In this document: piece after piece, positions 1 to 9,617 of the stretch
Layout of the letters: each line of letters opens with the position of its first letter
Position numbering within the stretch: the first letter of the stretch is position 1
From: Acidobacteriaceae bacterium
Lineage (GTDB): Bacteria; Acidobacteriota; Terriglobia; Terriglobales; Acidobacteriaceae
Assembly (NCBI GenBank): GCA_030039035.1
Contig: JASHQQ010000023.1
Coordinates: forward strand, 1 to 36,664
Length of the DNA: 36,664 nucleotides
Direction: 5' to 3'
Position numbers and translations under genes: made by a program
Notes under the pieces: generated by a model
Seen by the model: the letters and a program-made list of their open reading frames with translations, nothing else
What the model was told of the DNA's origin: nothing
Database searches by the model: none

Positions 1-888
1 GTCCGGGCCGTGAAGTTCTTCATTGACTCGCAAAGCGCGACGGAGCATCTCCTCGGCCGGCTTGAACTCCCCGCCGCGCTGGAGCGCGCGGCCCAGCCAG
101 CTCGCGCAATTTGCCATCTCCCGCGAGTTCGGTGCATGGGACTCGAGGATCGAATAGGCCTCCTCCAACGCTGCGATGGATTGTTGGGTTCGGTACCGCT
201 CAAAGAATCCTGCCCCGGCTCGAATTAGGGCCACGGCCAACTGCACCTCCTGCCCGGGTTTTCCGCGCAGGGTCTGGGCCATTTCCAGGGCAAATTCCGG
301 GTCCGGGGCATCGGCTGCGCGAGACACCCCAGCCTCCTTGGGAAAGAGCTCCCGCTGCAGGCCGGCTGCACTCTCGGCCTTTGGCGCGACCCGCGTCACC
401 GCCGACCGGACAGACCACAGATCGGGCGCGGCCTCGCGGATCGCGACCTGAATCCACGGCGCGCCGGCGAAGACCAGATCGCAAGGAATGGTCTCCTGCA
501 GGATGTTGCGCAGTTGGTTCAGCCGGGCGAACGTGGCGCGCCAGGTCTTCCGCCATTCTTCAAACGCCGGATCGCCCTCGGTGACTACCGCCTCGATCCA
601 GATCGCGCGAGCGCCACTTTCGATGGCTGGGTAGTAAAGGCGATTGGGCAGGTCACGAAACTCCTCCGGCGTCGCGGGAACGATCCGCTGAATCTCGCTT
701 CTTTGGCTGCCGGCGAGGTGCGCGGCGAGCGCCTCGCGGCAGAGTTCGGCGTTCTCCCGGCTGTCCACCATCAGCACCACGAAAGAAAAGCCGTGGCTCA
801 GGTCGAAGTGCCGCAGGAGCGCCTGCCAGTCCGGGTCGGCGGCCAGCGCGGCATCCAGCGCCGCGCGGCGTTCAGGCGCCAGGTTCAC
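1..888 (-). CDS. TPR protein with N-terminal STAND-like module (3' end outside window)
   Basis: The frame is open from a GTG at 888-886 for 296 codons to the window edge, with no stop. The GTG overlaps the TGA of the upstream ATPase in a GTGA arrangement, which indicates translational coupling and fixes the start. Residues 1-180 look like an alpha/beta NTPase-like fold without a Walker A: a hydrophobic strand (FSFVVLMVDS) is followed by a helix, then LNQLRNILQETIPCDLVF and APDLWSVRS. I recognise this last pattern from modules placed before TPR arrays in STAND-type proteins. From about residue 225 helical repeats begin, ending in a kinesin-light-chain-like TPR (AEEMLRRALRVNEELHGPD). Its partner is presumably the co-transcribed ATPase. 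A signalling or conflict role is inference. The unseen C-terminus could carry more TPRs or an effector domain. Confidence 0.75.
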   Translation of the reverse strand, partial: MNLAPERRAALDAALAADPDWQALLRHFDLSHGFSFVVLMVDSRENAELCREALAAHLAGSQRSEIQRIVPATPEEFRDLPNRLYYPAIESGARAIWIEAVVTEGDPAFEEWRKTWRATFARLNQLRNILQETIPCDLVFAGAPWIQVAIREAAPDLWSVRSAVTRVAPKAESAAGLQRELFPKEAGVSRAADAPDPEFALEMAQTLRGKPGQEVQLAVALIRAGAGFFERYRTQQSIAALEEAYSILESHAPNSREMANCASWLGRALQRGGEFKPAEEMLRRALRVNEELHGPD

Positions 889-2222
889 GAGCCGTTCCCC
901 TTCTTGCTCCTGGCTTCGGCTTCTTCAGCACCGGCGATCCGCATCACATCGTCGCGGATCAGAGGATGTACGTCGTACCAGTCTTCCCCGTTGCGCAAGA
1001 ACAGCACGTAATGGAAATCCAGGAACAGGGCAAGCCGCGCAACCGTTTCCGGCTCGCTGTTGCGGATGCAAGACTCGCGTCTCCTTTCGATCTCGGCAAG
1101 CCAGATAGCGTCGTCAATGGGAATTGGAAGGAACTGGTCGCGGATGGACCGCACGGTGCCCTGAATCACCCGATCCGTAATGGGGAGCTGATTGGTCCTT
1201 TCAATGGATGCGCGCAGGAGCAGAATCAGATCGCGAACATTGCCTCCGCAGACCTTGACAAAGGATTCCGCTCTGTCCTTTTGCCCGAAGAAGCGAAGGA
1301 ACCCTTCGTGACCGAATCGCTTCTCGACAATCGAAAGAAGGCACCCGTTCCCCTTCTTGTCTTCGCTGCGGCTGGCGTCGTTCTTCCACTGCACAATGCT
1401 GTGCAGGATCTCGACATTGGCCGCACCGAGGAGAAACTTGAGCCAGGGAGGAACGGTGTAGATCAGGTGCATGTAAGGGATGGCCAGCCGCTCCAGGTGA
1501 ACGGTAAAGACCTGGCGCACGCTGGCGATCACATCCCTCTCGGTGTCGAGAGAGCCGCGGAGCTGCTCCAGGTTGTCGAAGAGAAAGACAATACCGGCGC
1601 TGCCCGGGTGGCGTTCCTTGAGCGCCTTCACGTAGTCTTCGAAGAATTTCCTGACCTGGAGCTCCACTTCGGCGAGCCGGAGAGACAGAGCTTCTCGCAG
1701 CTTTTGCCGAAAGCTCGGCGTATCGCGAATCGACAGCTTGAGCTTGGCTACGTCTTTGAACAGCCCGAGCTCCAGCTCTTCGAGCTGGACTTGCGCTTTC
1801 GTGAGATAGTTCTTGAATCGCTCCCAGTAGGACTCGCCGATGAGAGAGAACCCTTCGTCCTTCTCAACCGCATCGCTGAATGCTCCGGCGATCAATACCA
1901 GCAGATCGCCAATCTCAATTGGCAAGGCCGGGTTGAGATACTCGATCGCGTTGGCGTAGTAGACGAGATAACCGCGTTCTTCGAGTTTCTTCTTCAGTCT
2001 TAATAATTCCGTCGATTTGCCCGAGCCTCGGAATCCGGAGAACAACTGCCGGCTTTCGAAGCCGGCGAGCTTCACTCTCTTGGCCAAACGCTCAACGGGA
2101 TCGCCATCTTCCAGGTACTCGTAGAGAGGGACATAGCGAGCGTCGCCGGGCTCCAGCGGGCGCTCGGTGAGGCTATCGTAGACGCGTTGCAGGAATTCGT
2201 CATCTTCCGGCGTAAGCGGCAT
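885..2222 (-). CDS. P-loop (AAA/STAND-like) ATPase
   Basis: A 445-residue cytoplasmic protein. Walker A is GFRGSGKST at residues 63-71 and Walker B is IVFLFD ending at Asp216. GGNVRDLILLLR near 327-338 resembles the sensor-2 region of Orc/Cdc6-like and STAND ATPases. The segment at about 395-425 (LDFHYVLFLRNGEDWYDVHPL) looks like a winged helix. The region between Walker A and B is rich in charged helices. The stop overlaps the GTG of the downstream TPR protein, so the two are one unit. I see no Shine-Dalgarno before the ATG; a TACACT box ends 9 nt upstream. The family is seen in ATPase plus TPR or effector pairs, but no function is proven. Confidence is high for an ATPase and low for the process it serves. 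Confidence 0.85.
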   Translation of the reverse strand: MPLTPEDDEFLQRVYDSLTERPLEPGDARYVPLYEYLEDGDPVERLAKRVKLAGFESRQLFSGFRGSGKSTELLRLKKKLEERGYLVYYANAIEYLNPALPIEIGDLLVLIAGAFSDAVEKDEGFSLIGESYWERFKNYLTKAQVQLEELELGLFKDVAKLKLSIRDTPSFRQKLREALSLRLAEVELQVRKFFEDYVKALKERHPGSAGIVFLFDNLEQLRGSLDTERDVIASVRQVFTVHLERLAIPYMHLIYTVPPWLKFLLGAANVEILHSIVQWKNDASRSEDKKGNGCLLSIVEKRFGHEGFLRFFGQKDRAESFVKVCGGNVRDLILLLRASIERTNQLPITDRVIQGTVRSIRDQFLPIPIDDAIWLAEIERRRESCIRNSEPETVARLALFLDFHYVLFLRNGEDWYDVHPLIRDDVMRIAGAEEAEARSKKGNGS

Positions 2223-2231
2223 GGCATGTTC

Positions 2232-2237
2232 AGTGTA
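2232..2237 (-). promoter_or_regulatory. Possible -10 box for the ATPase gene
   Basis: TACACT on the minus strand ends 9 nt before the ATG of the ATPase, which has no Shine-Dalgarno. The same TACACTGAA string precedes the phosphoglycolate phosphatase gene at 29944. It may direct a nearly leaderless transcript. No clear -35 is seen. Confidence 0.3.
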
Positions 2238-2456
2238 GCGCGATAGTCCCGGAGCGGCAGTCCGTGGCCCAGGCGCGATCGGTTGCCACGGCGGATACCG
2301 ACGCCGCGCACGCCATCTTTGGTCGCCGCCGGATTCACTCCAGGAGGTCAGGATTCGGCGAGGCCTCCCGGGCGTTTTTTTCGCGGCGGCGATTAGCTGG
2401 CGATTCGCAGAGCTCTACGAGATTCTGGCGAGCTGTGCATTGACAGAATCCCCCGA

Positions 2457-3527
2457 TTATTTCGGGTCGGCGGTCGAGGCGCGTGAATAGTCATCCGCGG
2501 AGACCGCGGCCTGGGGCAGCAGGCGGTAGCCGTCACGGGTGCGGATGCGGTACTTCTGCATGTTCTTGCCCACCAGCCGGACATGGATGGTGCGCCAGCC
2601 GCGGTTGGGATTGGGCTGCGGGTAGTAGCTGAGCGTATAGAGATGGCCGAGGTCTTCGCGGATCGAGGCGAAAGCCTGCTTCTCTTCCCGCCAGTTCTTG
2701 GCAAAGTAGGCCTTGCCGCCCGAGGTGCGGCTCATGCGCTCGAAGGCCGCGGCGGAGATGGGATCGGTCTCGGCCTGCCGGGTGCTGATGATGTAAATGA
2801 GAGTACCGGTCGACTGGGCCAGCTCGGCCACGTCTTCGGGAGGAACGGAGCTGGCGTTGTCGGGCCCGTTGGAGAAGACGACGATGGCTTTTCGGCCCTT
2901 GAGCGGCGCGGCATCTTTCACGGTGAGCAGCAGGCTGTTGTACAGCGCGGCGTCGTCGCCGGCAACGGTGCTGCGCACGCCGCTCACCACGCGGAAGCGG
3001 TCCGCGGTGAGCGTGGCGGCGCGGGAAAGATTGCGGCTGTAGGAATAAAACGCGATCTTCGTCGCCGAATCCATGGAGCGGACAAAGTCGGCAATGGCGT
3101 CCTGGGCGAAGACGAACTGGCGGTACATGTAGTTGCTGGTGTCGAAGAGGAGAAAGACGCTCGCCGGAGCGACAGCCGACAGGGGAAGACCGGCCGCGTC
3201 CGGGGTCGCCGGCTGGGCGGCGCCCGGCGCGCTGGCGGCGTCATTGGGATCGGAGGAATGCGCACGGATCGCACCCGCCGAAGCGCTGCCCTCTTCGAAC
3301 GAGGCGAGCTTCTCGGGAATCTTGTCTTCGGTGATGGTGAAATCCTCAGGGCGAAGACCGGCGACGTAGTTCCCCTTGCGATCGGTCACGGCCACGCTGA
3401 GCTGAACCAGAACCACGTTGACGCGGAGACGGGCCGCGTCCTCCTGGGCCGCCGGATGCTGCGGGCCACCGGCAAGGCAGAACAGGCCCAGCACGGCTCC
3501 AATCCCGGCGGATGATCTTTTTGGCAT
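2457..3527 (-). CDS. Secreted VWA-domain protein, Acidobacteria type
   Basis: The ATG at 3527 gives 356 residues and has AAGGGA 6 nt upstream. The longer in-frame TTG at 3560 lacks such a site. Residues 1-27 look like a signal peptide. LVQLSVAVTDRKGNYVAGL and the DFTITED segment that follows are typical of the N-terminal part of the Acidobacteria VWFA-related family (TIGR03436-like), followed by a VWA domain. The MIDAS is degenerate: the usual DxSxS reads DTSNY at 129-133, and the later SDG-like loop reads SNGPDN, so metal binding is uncertain. A low-complexity Ala/Pro linker (about 82-115) separates the two parts. The gene follows the 1032-residue protein closely (about 45 bp from its stop to this ATG), so the two are probably co-transcribed. 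The function of the family is unknown; it is presumed to act in the envelope or outside the cell. Confidence 0.85.
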   Translation of the reverse strand: MPKRSSAGIGAVLGLFCLAGGPQHPAAQEDAARLRVNVVLVQLSVAVTDRKGNYVAGLRPEDFTITEDKIPEKLASFEEGSASAGAIRAHSSDPNDAASAPGAAQPATPDAAGLPLSAVAPASVFLLFDTSNYMYRQFVFAQDAIADFVRSMDSATKIAFYSYSRNLSRAATLTADRFRVVSGVRSTVAGDDAALYNSLLLTVKDAAPLKGRKAIVVFSNGPDNASSVPPEDVAELAQSTGTLIYIISTRQAETDPISAAAFERMSRTSGGKAYFAKNWREEKQAFASIREDLGHLYTLSYYPQPNPNRGWRTIHVRLVGKNMQKYRIRTRDGYRLLPQAAVSADDYSRASTADPK

Positions 3528-3572
3528 GGTCATTCCCTTCCCCTGCAGTGGGGACTCCAATGTATTCCATTT

Positions 3573-6500
3573 CTATTGCCGGGCGATAGTCTCCACGGCT
3601 CCGATCGTGATTTTGCCCTGCCGGAACTCGTCTCCGGTCTGCTCGAGGGCGCGCAATAGCGCCGGCCAGTCGTCGATGTTGGTGGCGAAGATGTTCGCGA
3701 CCATGTGCCGCGTGAGCGCGGGAACCAGGACGTTGAGCATCACGGGAGAATAGCCCATCTCGTCGGCCAGACGAGCCCAGTAAAGGTTGTTCGACTCCCA
3801 CGATTCGCCGAAGAGGCTGCTGGCGTCGCCGCCGAAGGCCGGCATGATGCCGGTGTTGAGCAAGGCGCAGGAATCGCTGCGGCTCAAGGTGGGATGCGGC
3901 ACGCCAAAATCCTGTGAGAGACGCCCGGGATCGACCGCCGACGGATCCTTGCGCGCCAGCTCCTCCAGCTCCTCGCCTGCCTTGCCCAGCCGTACGGAAT
4001 CGAGGGGCGCGTCCTTGCGCATCCTGACGGCCAGGTAGAACGTCTCCGCCGGCGTCATTCGCGGAACCAGAGCCGCCGCCGATTGCGGGTCCTCGAGGGC
4101 CTTCCCGATGCGGTCGAGCCGGCCGGGGGCGATGCGGTCCGACAGGATTTCGATTACCCGGGTCCGCAGTTGGGCGTCGCTCGCCGCGGCGAGCAGCAGC
4201 TCTTCGCCGGCGCGCTGATAGAGGGCGGCGGCGTGCATCTCGTCCGGCGCAATGGTCCACCAGCGTGGCAACATGGAGTCGACCAGAAGAGCGGGAACGG
4301 TCTCCTTCCAGATCAGGGCCTGCACTTTTTCCGGCGAAATGAAATCGCCTTCGGTCGACGCCAGAGCATAGGGCAGGCCGGAGAGCGAACCGATGAGATA
4401 GGCGCCGCCGCCGGCCGTGGCGCCGATGCCGATCAGATCGGGATTGCCCCAGACGCGGCGCATGCCCTGGATCGATCCGCCGGTGAAATCGTGCGAGCGG
4501 ACGAAGAGCGGGTTGTTGTGCAGCACCTGAGCGCCCGGCGGCTCGTAGTAAGCGTAGTTGAGTCCGACCAGCGTATCCCGCAGGAACGGGGTGAGCCAGC
4601 CGCGCGCGGCTTCCAGTTGCGACGGCGAGGCCGGCGAGCGAAGAACCTTGGCCAGATCGGTGCGAATCTCCAGCTCCGCGTGGCGGCTGCTGTAGATCTC
4701 GGGAGACCAGGCGGCGCGCTCGCCCTCGGTGAAGATCGGGCGTGGCATCTCGAATTCGCGGAGACTTCCGGCAAGGGGAAGCAGGCTGTCACGCATCGAA
4801 GCGGCCTGCCCGTGCGCCATCTCGTTCAGGCCGTCATAGAGCCCGAAAAGCGCGTCCAGCGAGGCGAGGCGCTGGTCCTCGAGCACGGCGCGGATCCTGC
4901 CCGCGATTTCCCCGTGAATGCGCCGGGCCTCCGGTGTGTCCTGCGGCGGGCCCGCGAGCAGATCGACGATCTCATCCTGCGACAGGTTCGCGTCGCCACC
5001 GGCGGCAACCAGAACCGACTTCAGCGATGTGCGCGCCGCGTCGAATACCTGCACCGACGAGGAAACCTGCTGGAACGGCTGCACCGCATTCAGCCACGAG
5101 GCGTTGAGGGTCGCGGCCGGGATCTGCCCTTGCCGGGCCAGAATCTGCCAGATGCCGAGGATGGCCTGAAACGATCCGAGTGCGTTGGCGCGCAGCGAAG
5201 GACCGGAAATGGCGTCGATGCGCTCCGCCGTGGCAATGAAGCGCGCGATGGACCCGTCGTCCAGGCTCGGAAACTCGGCAAAGACCGGGTACCAGCTCGA
5301 GAATTCCGACCATTTGCCGGCCAGCAGCCGCACGCTTTCCTCCGAGAGCTGCGAGCCCGCCTGTCTGCGGCTGTCGATGGCGCTCAGGGTGAGGTAGATC
5401 TGCATGGCGTTGGCATCGGCGTAGCGATTGGACGAGGCCACCAGGCCCTCGAGCACGCGCCCGCTGTCGTCGGGGCCGCGATTCCGCCGGGCCCATTGGC
5501 GGAGACCGCTCGATCGGGCCTCCTGGCTGAGAATCTCCAGCCACACCGCAAGGCTGCCCGGAATCTTCGCATCGCCATTCGCCTGCCATTGCAGGCGGGT
5601 CAGCAGCATCAGAAGGTCGGCATTCTTGGGAAAGACACCGGCGGTTGCGCTGATGGTCGGGGCCGTCGACCGGTACGCCTCGTACATGTCCTTCAGTCGC
5701 GAGCCCGCGACCAGATGGGCCTGCTGTTCCCTGTCCAGCCGGGACATGGCATCGAAGTAGGCCGCCAGCCAGCCGTGGTCCTTTTCGATCAGATGGACGA
5801 TGAACTCTCCGGGAGATTTGGGGCTTGCGTCCACCAGTTCCTCCCAGGCATGCCCGGCGTTTTCACCGCCCGGCACCTCGACCACTCCCGAGCGGATACA
5901 GATGCGGCTTCCATACATGTCCAGCAGGTTTGCGTAAGGAAGCAGCCTCCTGAGTCCCGGAGAACGCAGCAGGGAGGCCCGGGTTTCGTCGTCGACCCGG
6001 GAAAGCGCCAGATAGAGATGGTCCAGGCCGGGATCGTGAAGAAGAACGTCGAGGAGGTTTCCGCTTTTCCAGGTGCTCGCCGTCTGCCAGTTCTTTTCCG
6101 TGAGCAGGATGGGGATCGGCGTGGCCGGGAAGGAATAGGTGAACGGCGCGCCTTTTTGCAGATCCTGCTCCAGCGTGGTGAGAGGAAAACCGGAATCGAC
6201 GGTCAGGAAGGCCCGCTCGGAGTTGGCGGTGATCAGCGAGGCATTCTTCTGGCCGCATCCCTGCTGGAATCGGTATCCAAGGATCTGCACCAGGCGGGTA
6301 GCCTCGTCGCAGTTGTTCACATGGAGGGTGCCGGACGGGTCGGTCAGGAACTGAAGCTCCCGGGCAAGGTGCAGGTAGCGGTCGGCCAGCACCAGATATT
6401 CGGTCTGGCGCTCACCGTCATAGCCCCACAGGGTGACATTGCGGGCCAGCATGGGAAGGACGTCGTCGGGCGCGACCTCCTGACTGATGCCCGCCATGCG

Positions 6501-6671
6501 CAGGAACGAGCGCAGCGGCCCGGGAAGGACCACCGTTTCCGTCGCGGCAGACAGCGCCGAGGCGGAAGCAGACGATGCGGACGGCGACGCGCTCGCGGGC
6601 AAGCCGACCCACGCCGAAGCGGCGAGCCACGCTGCCGCGAACAAAGCCGATGAACGAAGAGGGAGATACAT
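3573..6671 (-). CDS. Large secreted alpha-helical protein, unknown function
   Basis: 1032 residues. The ATG at 6671 is preceded by AAGGGGAA with 7 nt spacing. Residues 1-29 form a signal peptide ending near ASAS. A short Ser/Ala-rich segment follows (about 28-45), then roughly 970 residues of mainly amphipathic helices with no nucleotide-binding or catalytic motif that I recognise. Two cysteines in the early part (VNNCDEATR and FQQGCGQKN) could form a disulfide in the periplasm. The only glycine-rich stretch is GIGATAGGGAYLIGSLSG at about 745-765. The downstream VWA gene is close enough to form an operon, so the two may act together at the envelope. I do not recognise the family. Codon usage does not differ visibly from that of its neighbours. 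Confidence 0.8.
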   Translation of the reverse strand: MYLPLRSSALFAAAWLAASAWVGLPASASPSASSASASALSAATETVVLPGPLRSFLRMAGISQEVAPDDVLPMLARNVTLWGYDGERQTEYLVLADRYLHLARELQFLTDPSGTLHVNNCDEATRLVQILGYRFQQGCGQKNASLITANSERAFLTVDSGFPLTTLEQDLQKGAPFTYSFPATPIPILLTEKNWQTASTWKSGNLLDVLLHDPGLDHLYLALSRVDDETRASLLRSPGLRRLLPYANLLDMYGSRICIRSGVVEVPGGENAGHAWEELVDASPKSPGEFIVHLIEKDHGWLAAYFDAMSRLDREQQAHLVAGSRLKDMYEAYRSTAPTISATAGVFPKNADLLMLLTRLQWQANGDAKIPGSLAVWLEILSQEARSSGLRQWARRNRGPDDSGRVLEGLVASSNRYADANAMQIYLTLSAIDSRRQAGSQLSEESVRLLAGKWSEFSSWYPVFAEFPSLDDGSIARFIATAERIDAISGPSLRANALGSFQAILGIWQILARQGQIPAATLNASWLNAVQPFQQVSSSVQVFDAARTSLKSVLVAAGGDANLSQDEIVDLLAGPPQDTPEARRIHGEIAGRIRAVLEDQRLASLDALFGLYDGLNEMAHGQAASMRDSLLPLAGSLREFEMPRPIFTEGERAAWSPEIYSSRHAELEIRTDLAKVLRSPASPSQLEAARGWLTPFLRDTLVGLNYAYYEPPGAQVLHNNPLFVRSHDFTGGSIQGMRRVWGNPDLIGIGATAGGGAYLIGSLSGLPYALASTEGDFISPEKVQALIWKETVPALLVDSMLPRWWTIAPDEMHAAALYQRAGEELLLAAASDAQLRTRVIEILSDRIAPGRLDRIGKALEDPQSAAALVPRMTPAETFYLAVRMRKDAPLDSVRLGKAGEELEELARKDPSAVDPGRLSQDFGVPHPTLSRSDSCALLNTGIMPAFGGDASSLFGESWESNNLYWARLADEMGYSPVMLNVLVPALTRHMVANIFATNIDDWPALLRALEQTGDEFRQGKITIGAVETIARQ

Positions 6672-7011
6672 CGCCGGATTCCCCTTCAGAGCTGAGGCTT
6701 CTTTAATTGGATTGCAGAATCGATTGAGATCGCTGAGTTATCTTCAGCCCACGATAAGGCCCGATTTCAGATCTCCCGTGGACACCGCAATTCGGATGTA
6801 GCCTACGACTATACTCTTTTTCCCCATCGGCTTTCATAAAAAAAGAGACTGTCGCCGAACGGCGCACCATGCCGTTGGTTGCGGGAGGGGAGGGGTGAGT
6901 TGCTCGACGAGCAAGGGGCGAGACGGATTCGCTCGCAGGCGATCAAAAAATCCAGGATGATGGAGAAGTGGCGAGCGGAATGATTTCGAATTCGGGATCG
7001 TTGCGCCAATC
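6672..7011. other. Intergenic region 6672-7011
   Basis: 340 bp with no supported gene. It must hold the promoter of the 1032-residue protein and the 3' end of the pgi/DUF2090 transcript. On the minus strand a short CGCCG/CGGCG hairpin (6853-6864) is followed, after 8 nt, by seven Ts (6838-6844). This is a marginal terminator candidate for the DUF2090 gene because the gap between stem and T tract is too long. I could not pick a convincing -35/-10 pair. Confidence 0.35.
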
Positions 7012-7950
7012 TCAGGCGCGAGAAGCGGCTGTCCCGGCGCGGGCGCCTTCGAAGATGTGCACGAACTCCCGGTAGTGTTCGGCGATCCCGGCCACGGCTG
7101 CTTCACGCGCCGATTTGCCGCTGTGCCAGGCCGAAAGCGGGCCCCAGAAGTCGGTCCGGCCCACGGCAAAGCCGATGAATCCGGCGACGGTGGCGGCAGT
7201 GGAAAGCCACTCGCGCACCTTTTCCTCGTTTTCGCCGCGGCCCAGCACGATGCATCCGACGTGGTCGCGCCCGTTGCGCTGGGCGGCCGTCACCATCCGC
7301 TCGCAGTCGTCGCGGCGGTCGAGGCCCTCGATCTTCCACACGTCGGGCTCCACGCCCGCGTCCTGCAATTCGTGGATCGCCTGCACCATCAGCCGCGGAC
7401 GAATCCTGAGGTCGTAGGCGCGCTTGTCTTCATGGACCGATTCAAGCTGCGCTTTTTCCGCCGGAACGAGCAGCTCGAACATGAACCGGCTGCGGTTGGC
7501 TCCCCGCAGGTAGGTCGAGAGCAGCCGCAGGCGCTCGGCCTGGCGGCGATTCAGAGCCGGATCGCCCTCGGGGTTGTAGCGCACCAGCACCTTGCAAAAG
7601 GTGGGATGAAAGGCCTCGATGTGGGCGGCGAAATCCTCGCCGTATTCGAAGTCGAACTCCTCCTGACCGCTTTTTTCTGCCGGGCATGCGGTGAAAAAGC
7701 CCTGCGCCGAGGCGTCGCGCAGAATGGCCGCGCCGAACTGCTCGTCGACGAGGATGCCCGCCTTGGCGCCATCGACGCCGGAAGCGATGGCCGCCTTGAA
7801 GCCGTCGAAGATGACCTGCTTGGCGGCCGCGATCTGCGCGGTCTGGTCGGCGTTGAGCGCGCCGTGCCAGCCGAACATGCCGGTTTCGAACGATCCGCGA
7901 TGATCGAAGGGGAGGACGTACAAAGGCTGCTCGAATCCGCGCGGAGTCAT
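7012..7950 (-). CDS. DUF2090 (IolC C-terminal-like) aldolase-type protein
   Basis: 312 residues starting at [19 protein letters not shown]. This ATG (7950-7948) overlaps the TGA of pgi (ATGA), which fixes the start; the longer in-frame extension upstream lies inside pgi and is not used. The family is the DUF2090 domain that forms the C-terminal half of some IolC proteins of inositol catabolism and has a class I aldolase-like TIM-barrel fold. Visible motifs include [32 protein letters not shown] and [16 protein letters not shown]; the lysine in KVLVRY or WKIEG may be the Schiff-base residue (inference). Here it stands alone, without the kinase half. Coupling to pgi suggests a step in phosphorylated-sugar metabolism. 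The substrate is unknown. Confidence 0.8.
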   Translation of the reverse strand: MTPRGFEQPLYVLPFDHRGSFETGMFGWHGALNADQTAQIAAAKQVIFDGFKAAIASGVDGAKAGILVDEQFGAAILRDASAQGFFTACPAEKSGQEEFDFEYGEDFAAHIEAFHPTFCKVLVRYNPEGDPALNRRQAERLRLLSTYLRGANRSRFMFELLVPAEKAQLESVHEDKRAYDLRIRPRLMVQAIHELQDAGVEPDVWKIEGLDRRDDCERMVTAAQRNGRDHVGCIVLGRGENEEKVREWLSTAATVAGFIGFAVGRTDFWGPLSAWHSGKSAREAAVAGIAEHYREFVHIFEGARAGTAASRA

Positions 7951-9617
7951 GCGCTCTCCTTGGACCGCCGGTAGCGGCGGATGAGGTTGTTGGTGGAGCT
8001 GTCGTGGTGCAGCGCGGGCTCGGTCTCGCTTTCGAGTTCGGGAATGATGCGCTGCGCCAGCGCCTTGCCCAGTTCCACGCCCCACTGGTCGAAGGGATTG
8101 ATGTTCCAGACCGCGCCCTGCGTGAAGACACTGTGCTCATAGAGCGCCACGAGCTTGCCCAGCGCCGCGGGCGTGAGCACGTCGGCGAGGATGGTGTTCG
8201 ACGGCCGGTTGCCCTGGAAGACGCGGTGCGGCACCAGCCAGTCGGGATTGCCTTCGGCCTTGACCTGTTCCGGCGTCTTGCCGAAAGCCAGCGCTTCCGA
8301 CTGCGCGAAGACGTTGGCCAGCAGCATGTCGTGATGGCGGCCCAGCGGATTCAGTGTCTTGTCGAATGCGATAAAGTCGCAGGGGATGAGCCGCGTGCCC
8401 TGGTGAATCAACTGGTAGAACGAGTGCTGGCCGTTGGTGCCGGGTTCGCCCCAGTAGATCGGCCCTGTCGCGTAGTCGACGGCCGCGCCGTCGAGGGTGA
8501 CGCTTTTGCCGTTGCTCTCCATCGTCAACTGCTGCAGGTACGCGGGAAAACGCTTCAGGTACTGCTCATAGGGCAGAACGGCGACGGTCTGCGCGCCGAA
8601 GAAGTCGTTGTACCAGACCGAGATCAGCCCCAGCAGCACGGGCAGGTTGCGCTCGAACGGCGCGGTGCGGAAGTGCTCGTCCATCTCGTGGAAGCCGGCG
8701 AGCAGTTCGAGAAAGTTTTCCGGACCGACGGCGAGCATGGTGGAAAGACCGATCGCCGAATCCATCGAGTAGCGGCCGCCCACCCAGTCCCAGAAGCCGA
8801 ACATGTTGGCCGTGTCGATGCCGAACTTCGCCACTTCCTTGGCATTGGTGGAAACCGCGACAAAATGTTTCGCGACCGAGGCTTCATTGCCGCCCAGCCC
8901 GGCCAGCGACCAGTCGCGCGCGGTGTGCGCGTTGGTCATCGTCTCGAGCGTGGTGAATGTCTTCGAGGAGACGATGAAGAGCGTTTCGGCGGGATCGAGA
9001 TCGTGAACCGCCTCGGCGAAATCGGTGCCGTCGACGTTGGAGACGAAACGGAAACTCATCGAACGCTCGCTGTAATGCCGCAACGCTTCGTAGGCCATGA
9101 CCGGGCCCAGATCCGAGCCGCCGATGCCGATATTGATCACGTTGCGAATGCGCTTGCCGGTGTGGCCTTTCCACTCGCCGCTGCGCACGCGGTTGGAAAA
9201 CTCGGCCATCCGGGCGAGCACTTCGTGGACATCGGGTACGACGTCCTTGCCGTCGACGAAGATCGACTGGCCTTTGGGCGCGCGCAGGGCGACGTGCAGC
9301 ACGGCGCGATTCTCGGTGATGTTGATCTTGTCGCCGCGAAACATGGCGTCGATGCGCGAGCGCAACCCCGATTCGCTGGCGAGGTCGATTAACAGCCGGA
9401 GGGTCTCGCCGGTGATGCGATTCTTCGAGTAATCGAGAAAGAGTCCGGCGCCTTCGGCGGTCAATCGCTCGCCGCGCTTCGGGTCGTCCGCAAAAAGAGC
9501 ACGCAGATGGCTGTCGCGAATCTGGTCGAAGTGGTTCTGCAGAGCCTGCCACGACTTCCGGCGGGTCAGGGGTTCAAGATGCGGAGACTCGACGCTCGGT
9601 GCCGAAAGAGTTGCCAT
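7947..9617 (-). CDS. pgi: Glucose-6-phosphate isomerase
   Basis: 556 residues. The ATG at 9617 has AAGGGA about 6 nt upstream. It interconverts glucose 6-phosphate and fructose 6-phosphate in glycolysis and gluconeogenesis, in the cytoplasm. Signatures are clear: [10 protein letters not shown] (phosphate-binding SIS region), [47 protein letters not shown] with the catalytic His region, and the C-terminal signature [14 protein letters not shown] with the conserved Lys. Length is normal for the bacterial long form. The gene is coupled through ATGA to the DUF2090 gene, an unusual partner. No frameshift or missing key residue is seen. Confidence 0.97.
   Translation of the reverse strand: MATLSAPSVESPHLEPLTRRKSWQALQNHFDQIRDSHLRALFADDPKRGERLTAEGAGLFLDYSKNRITGETLRLLIDLASESGLRSRIDAMFRGDKINITENRAVLHVALRAPKGQSIFVDGKDVVPDVHEVLARMAEFSNRVRSGEWKGHTGKRIRNVINIGIGGSDLGPVMAYEALRHYSERSMSFRFVSNVDGTDFAEAVHDLDPAETLFIVSSKTFTTLETMTNAHTARDWSLAGLGGNEASVAKHFVAVSTNAKEVAKFGIDTANMFGFWDWVGGRYSMDSAIGLSTMLAVGPENFLELLAGFHEMDEHFRTAPFERNLPVLLGLISVWYNDFFGAQTVAVLPYEQYLKRFPAYLQQLTMESNGKSVTLDGAAVDYATGPIYWGEPGTNGQHSFYQLIHQGTRLIPCDFIAFDKTLNPLGRHHDMLLANVFAQSEALAFGKTPEQVKAEGNPDWLVPHRVFQGNRPSNTILADVLTPAALGKLVALYEHSVFTQGAVWNINPFDQWGVELGKALAQRIIPELESETEPALHHDSSTNNLIRRYRRSKESA

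Noticed and set aside
2371..2381. Run of seven Ts after CCCGGGCG as a plus-strand terminator
   Set aside because: No plus-strand gene ends upstream and the adjoining bases give only a three-pair stem.
4083..6653. 856-codon open frame on the plus strand opposite the large secreted protein
   Set aside because: It mirrors the minus-strand gene. Its translation is Arg/Gly-rich with no signal peptide or domain, as expected of an antisense shadow in GC-rich DNA, and the minus frame has a signal peptide and a Shine-Dalgarno.
7951..8085. N-terminal extension of the DUF2090 protein
   Set aside because: The extra 45 residues are encoded inside pgi and are basic low-complexity sequence. The ATGA overlap at 7947-7950 gives the family start.
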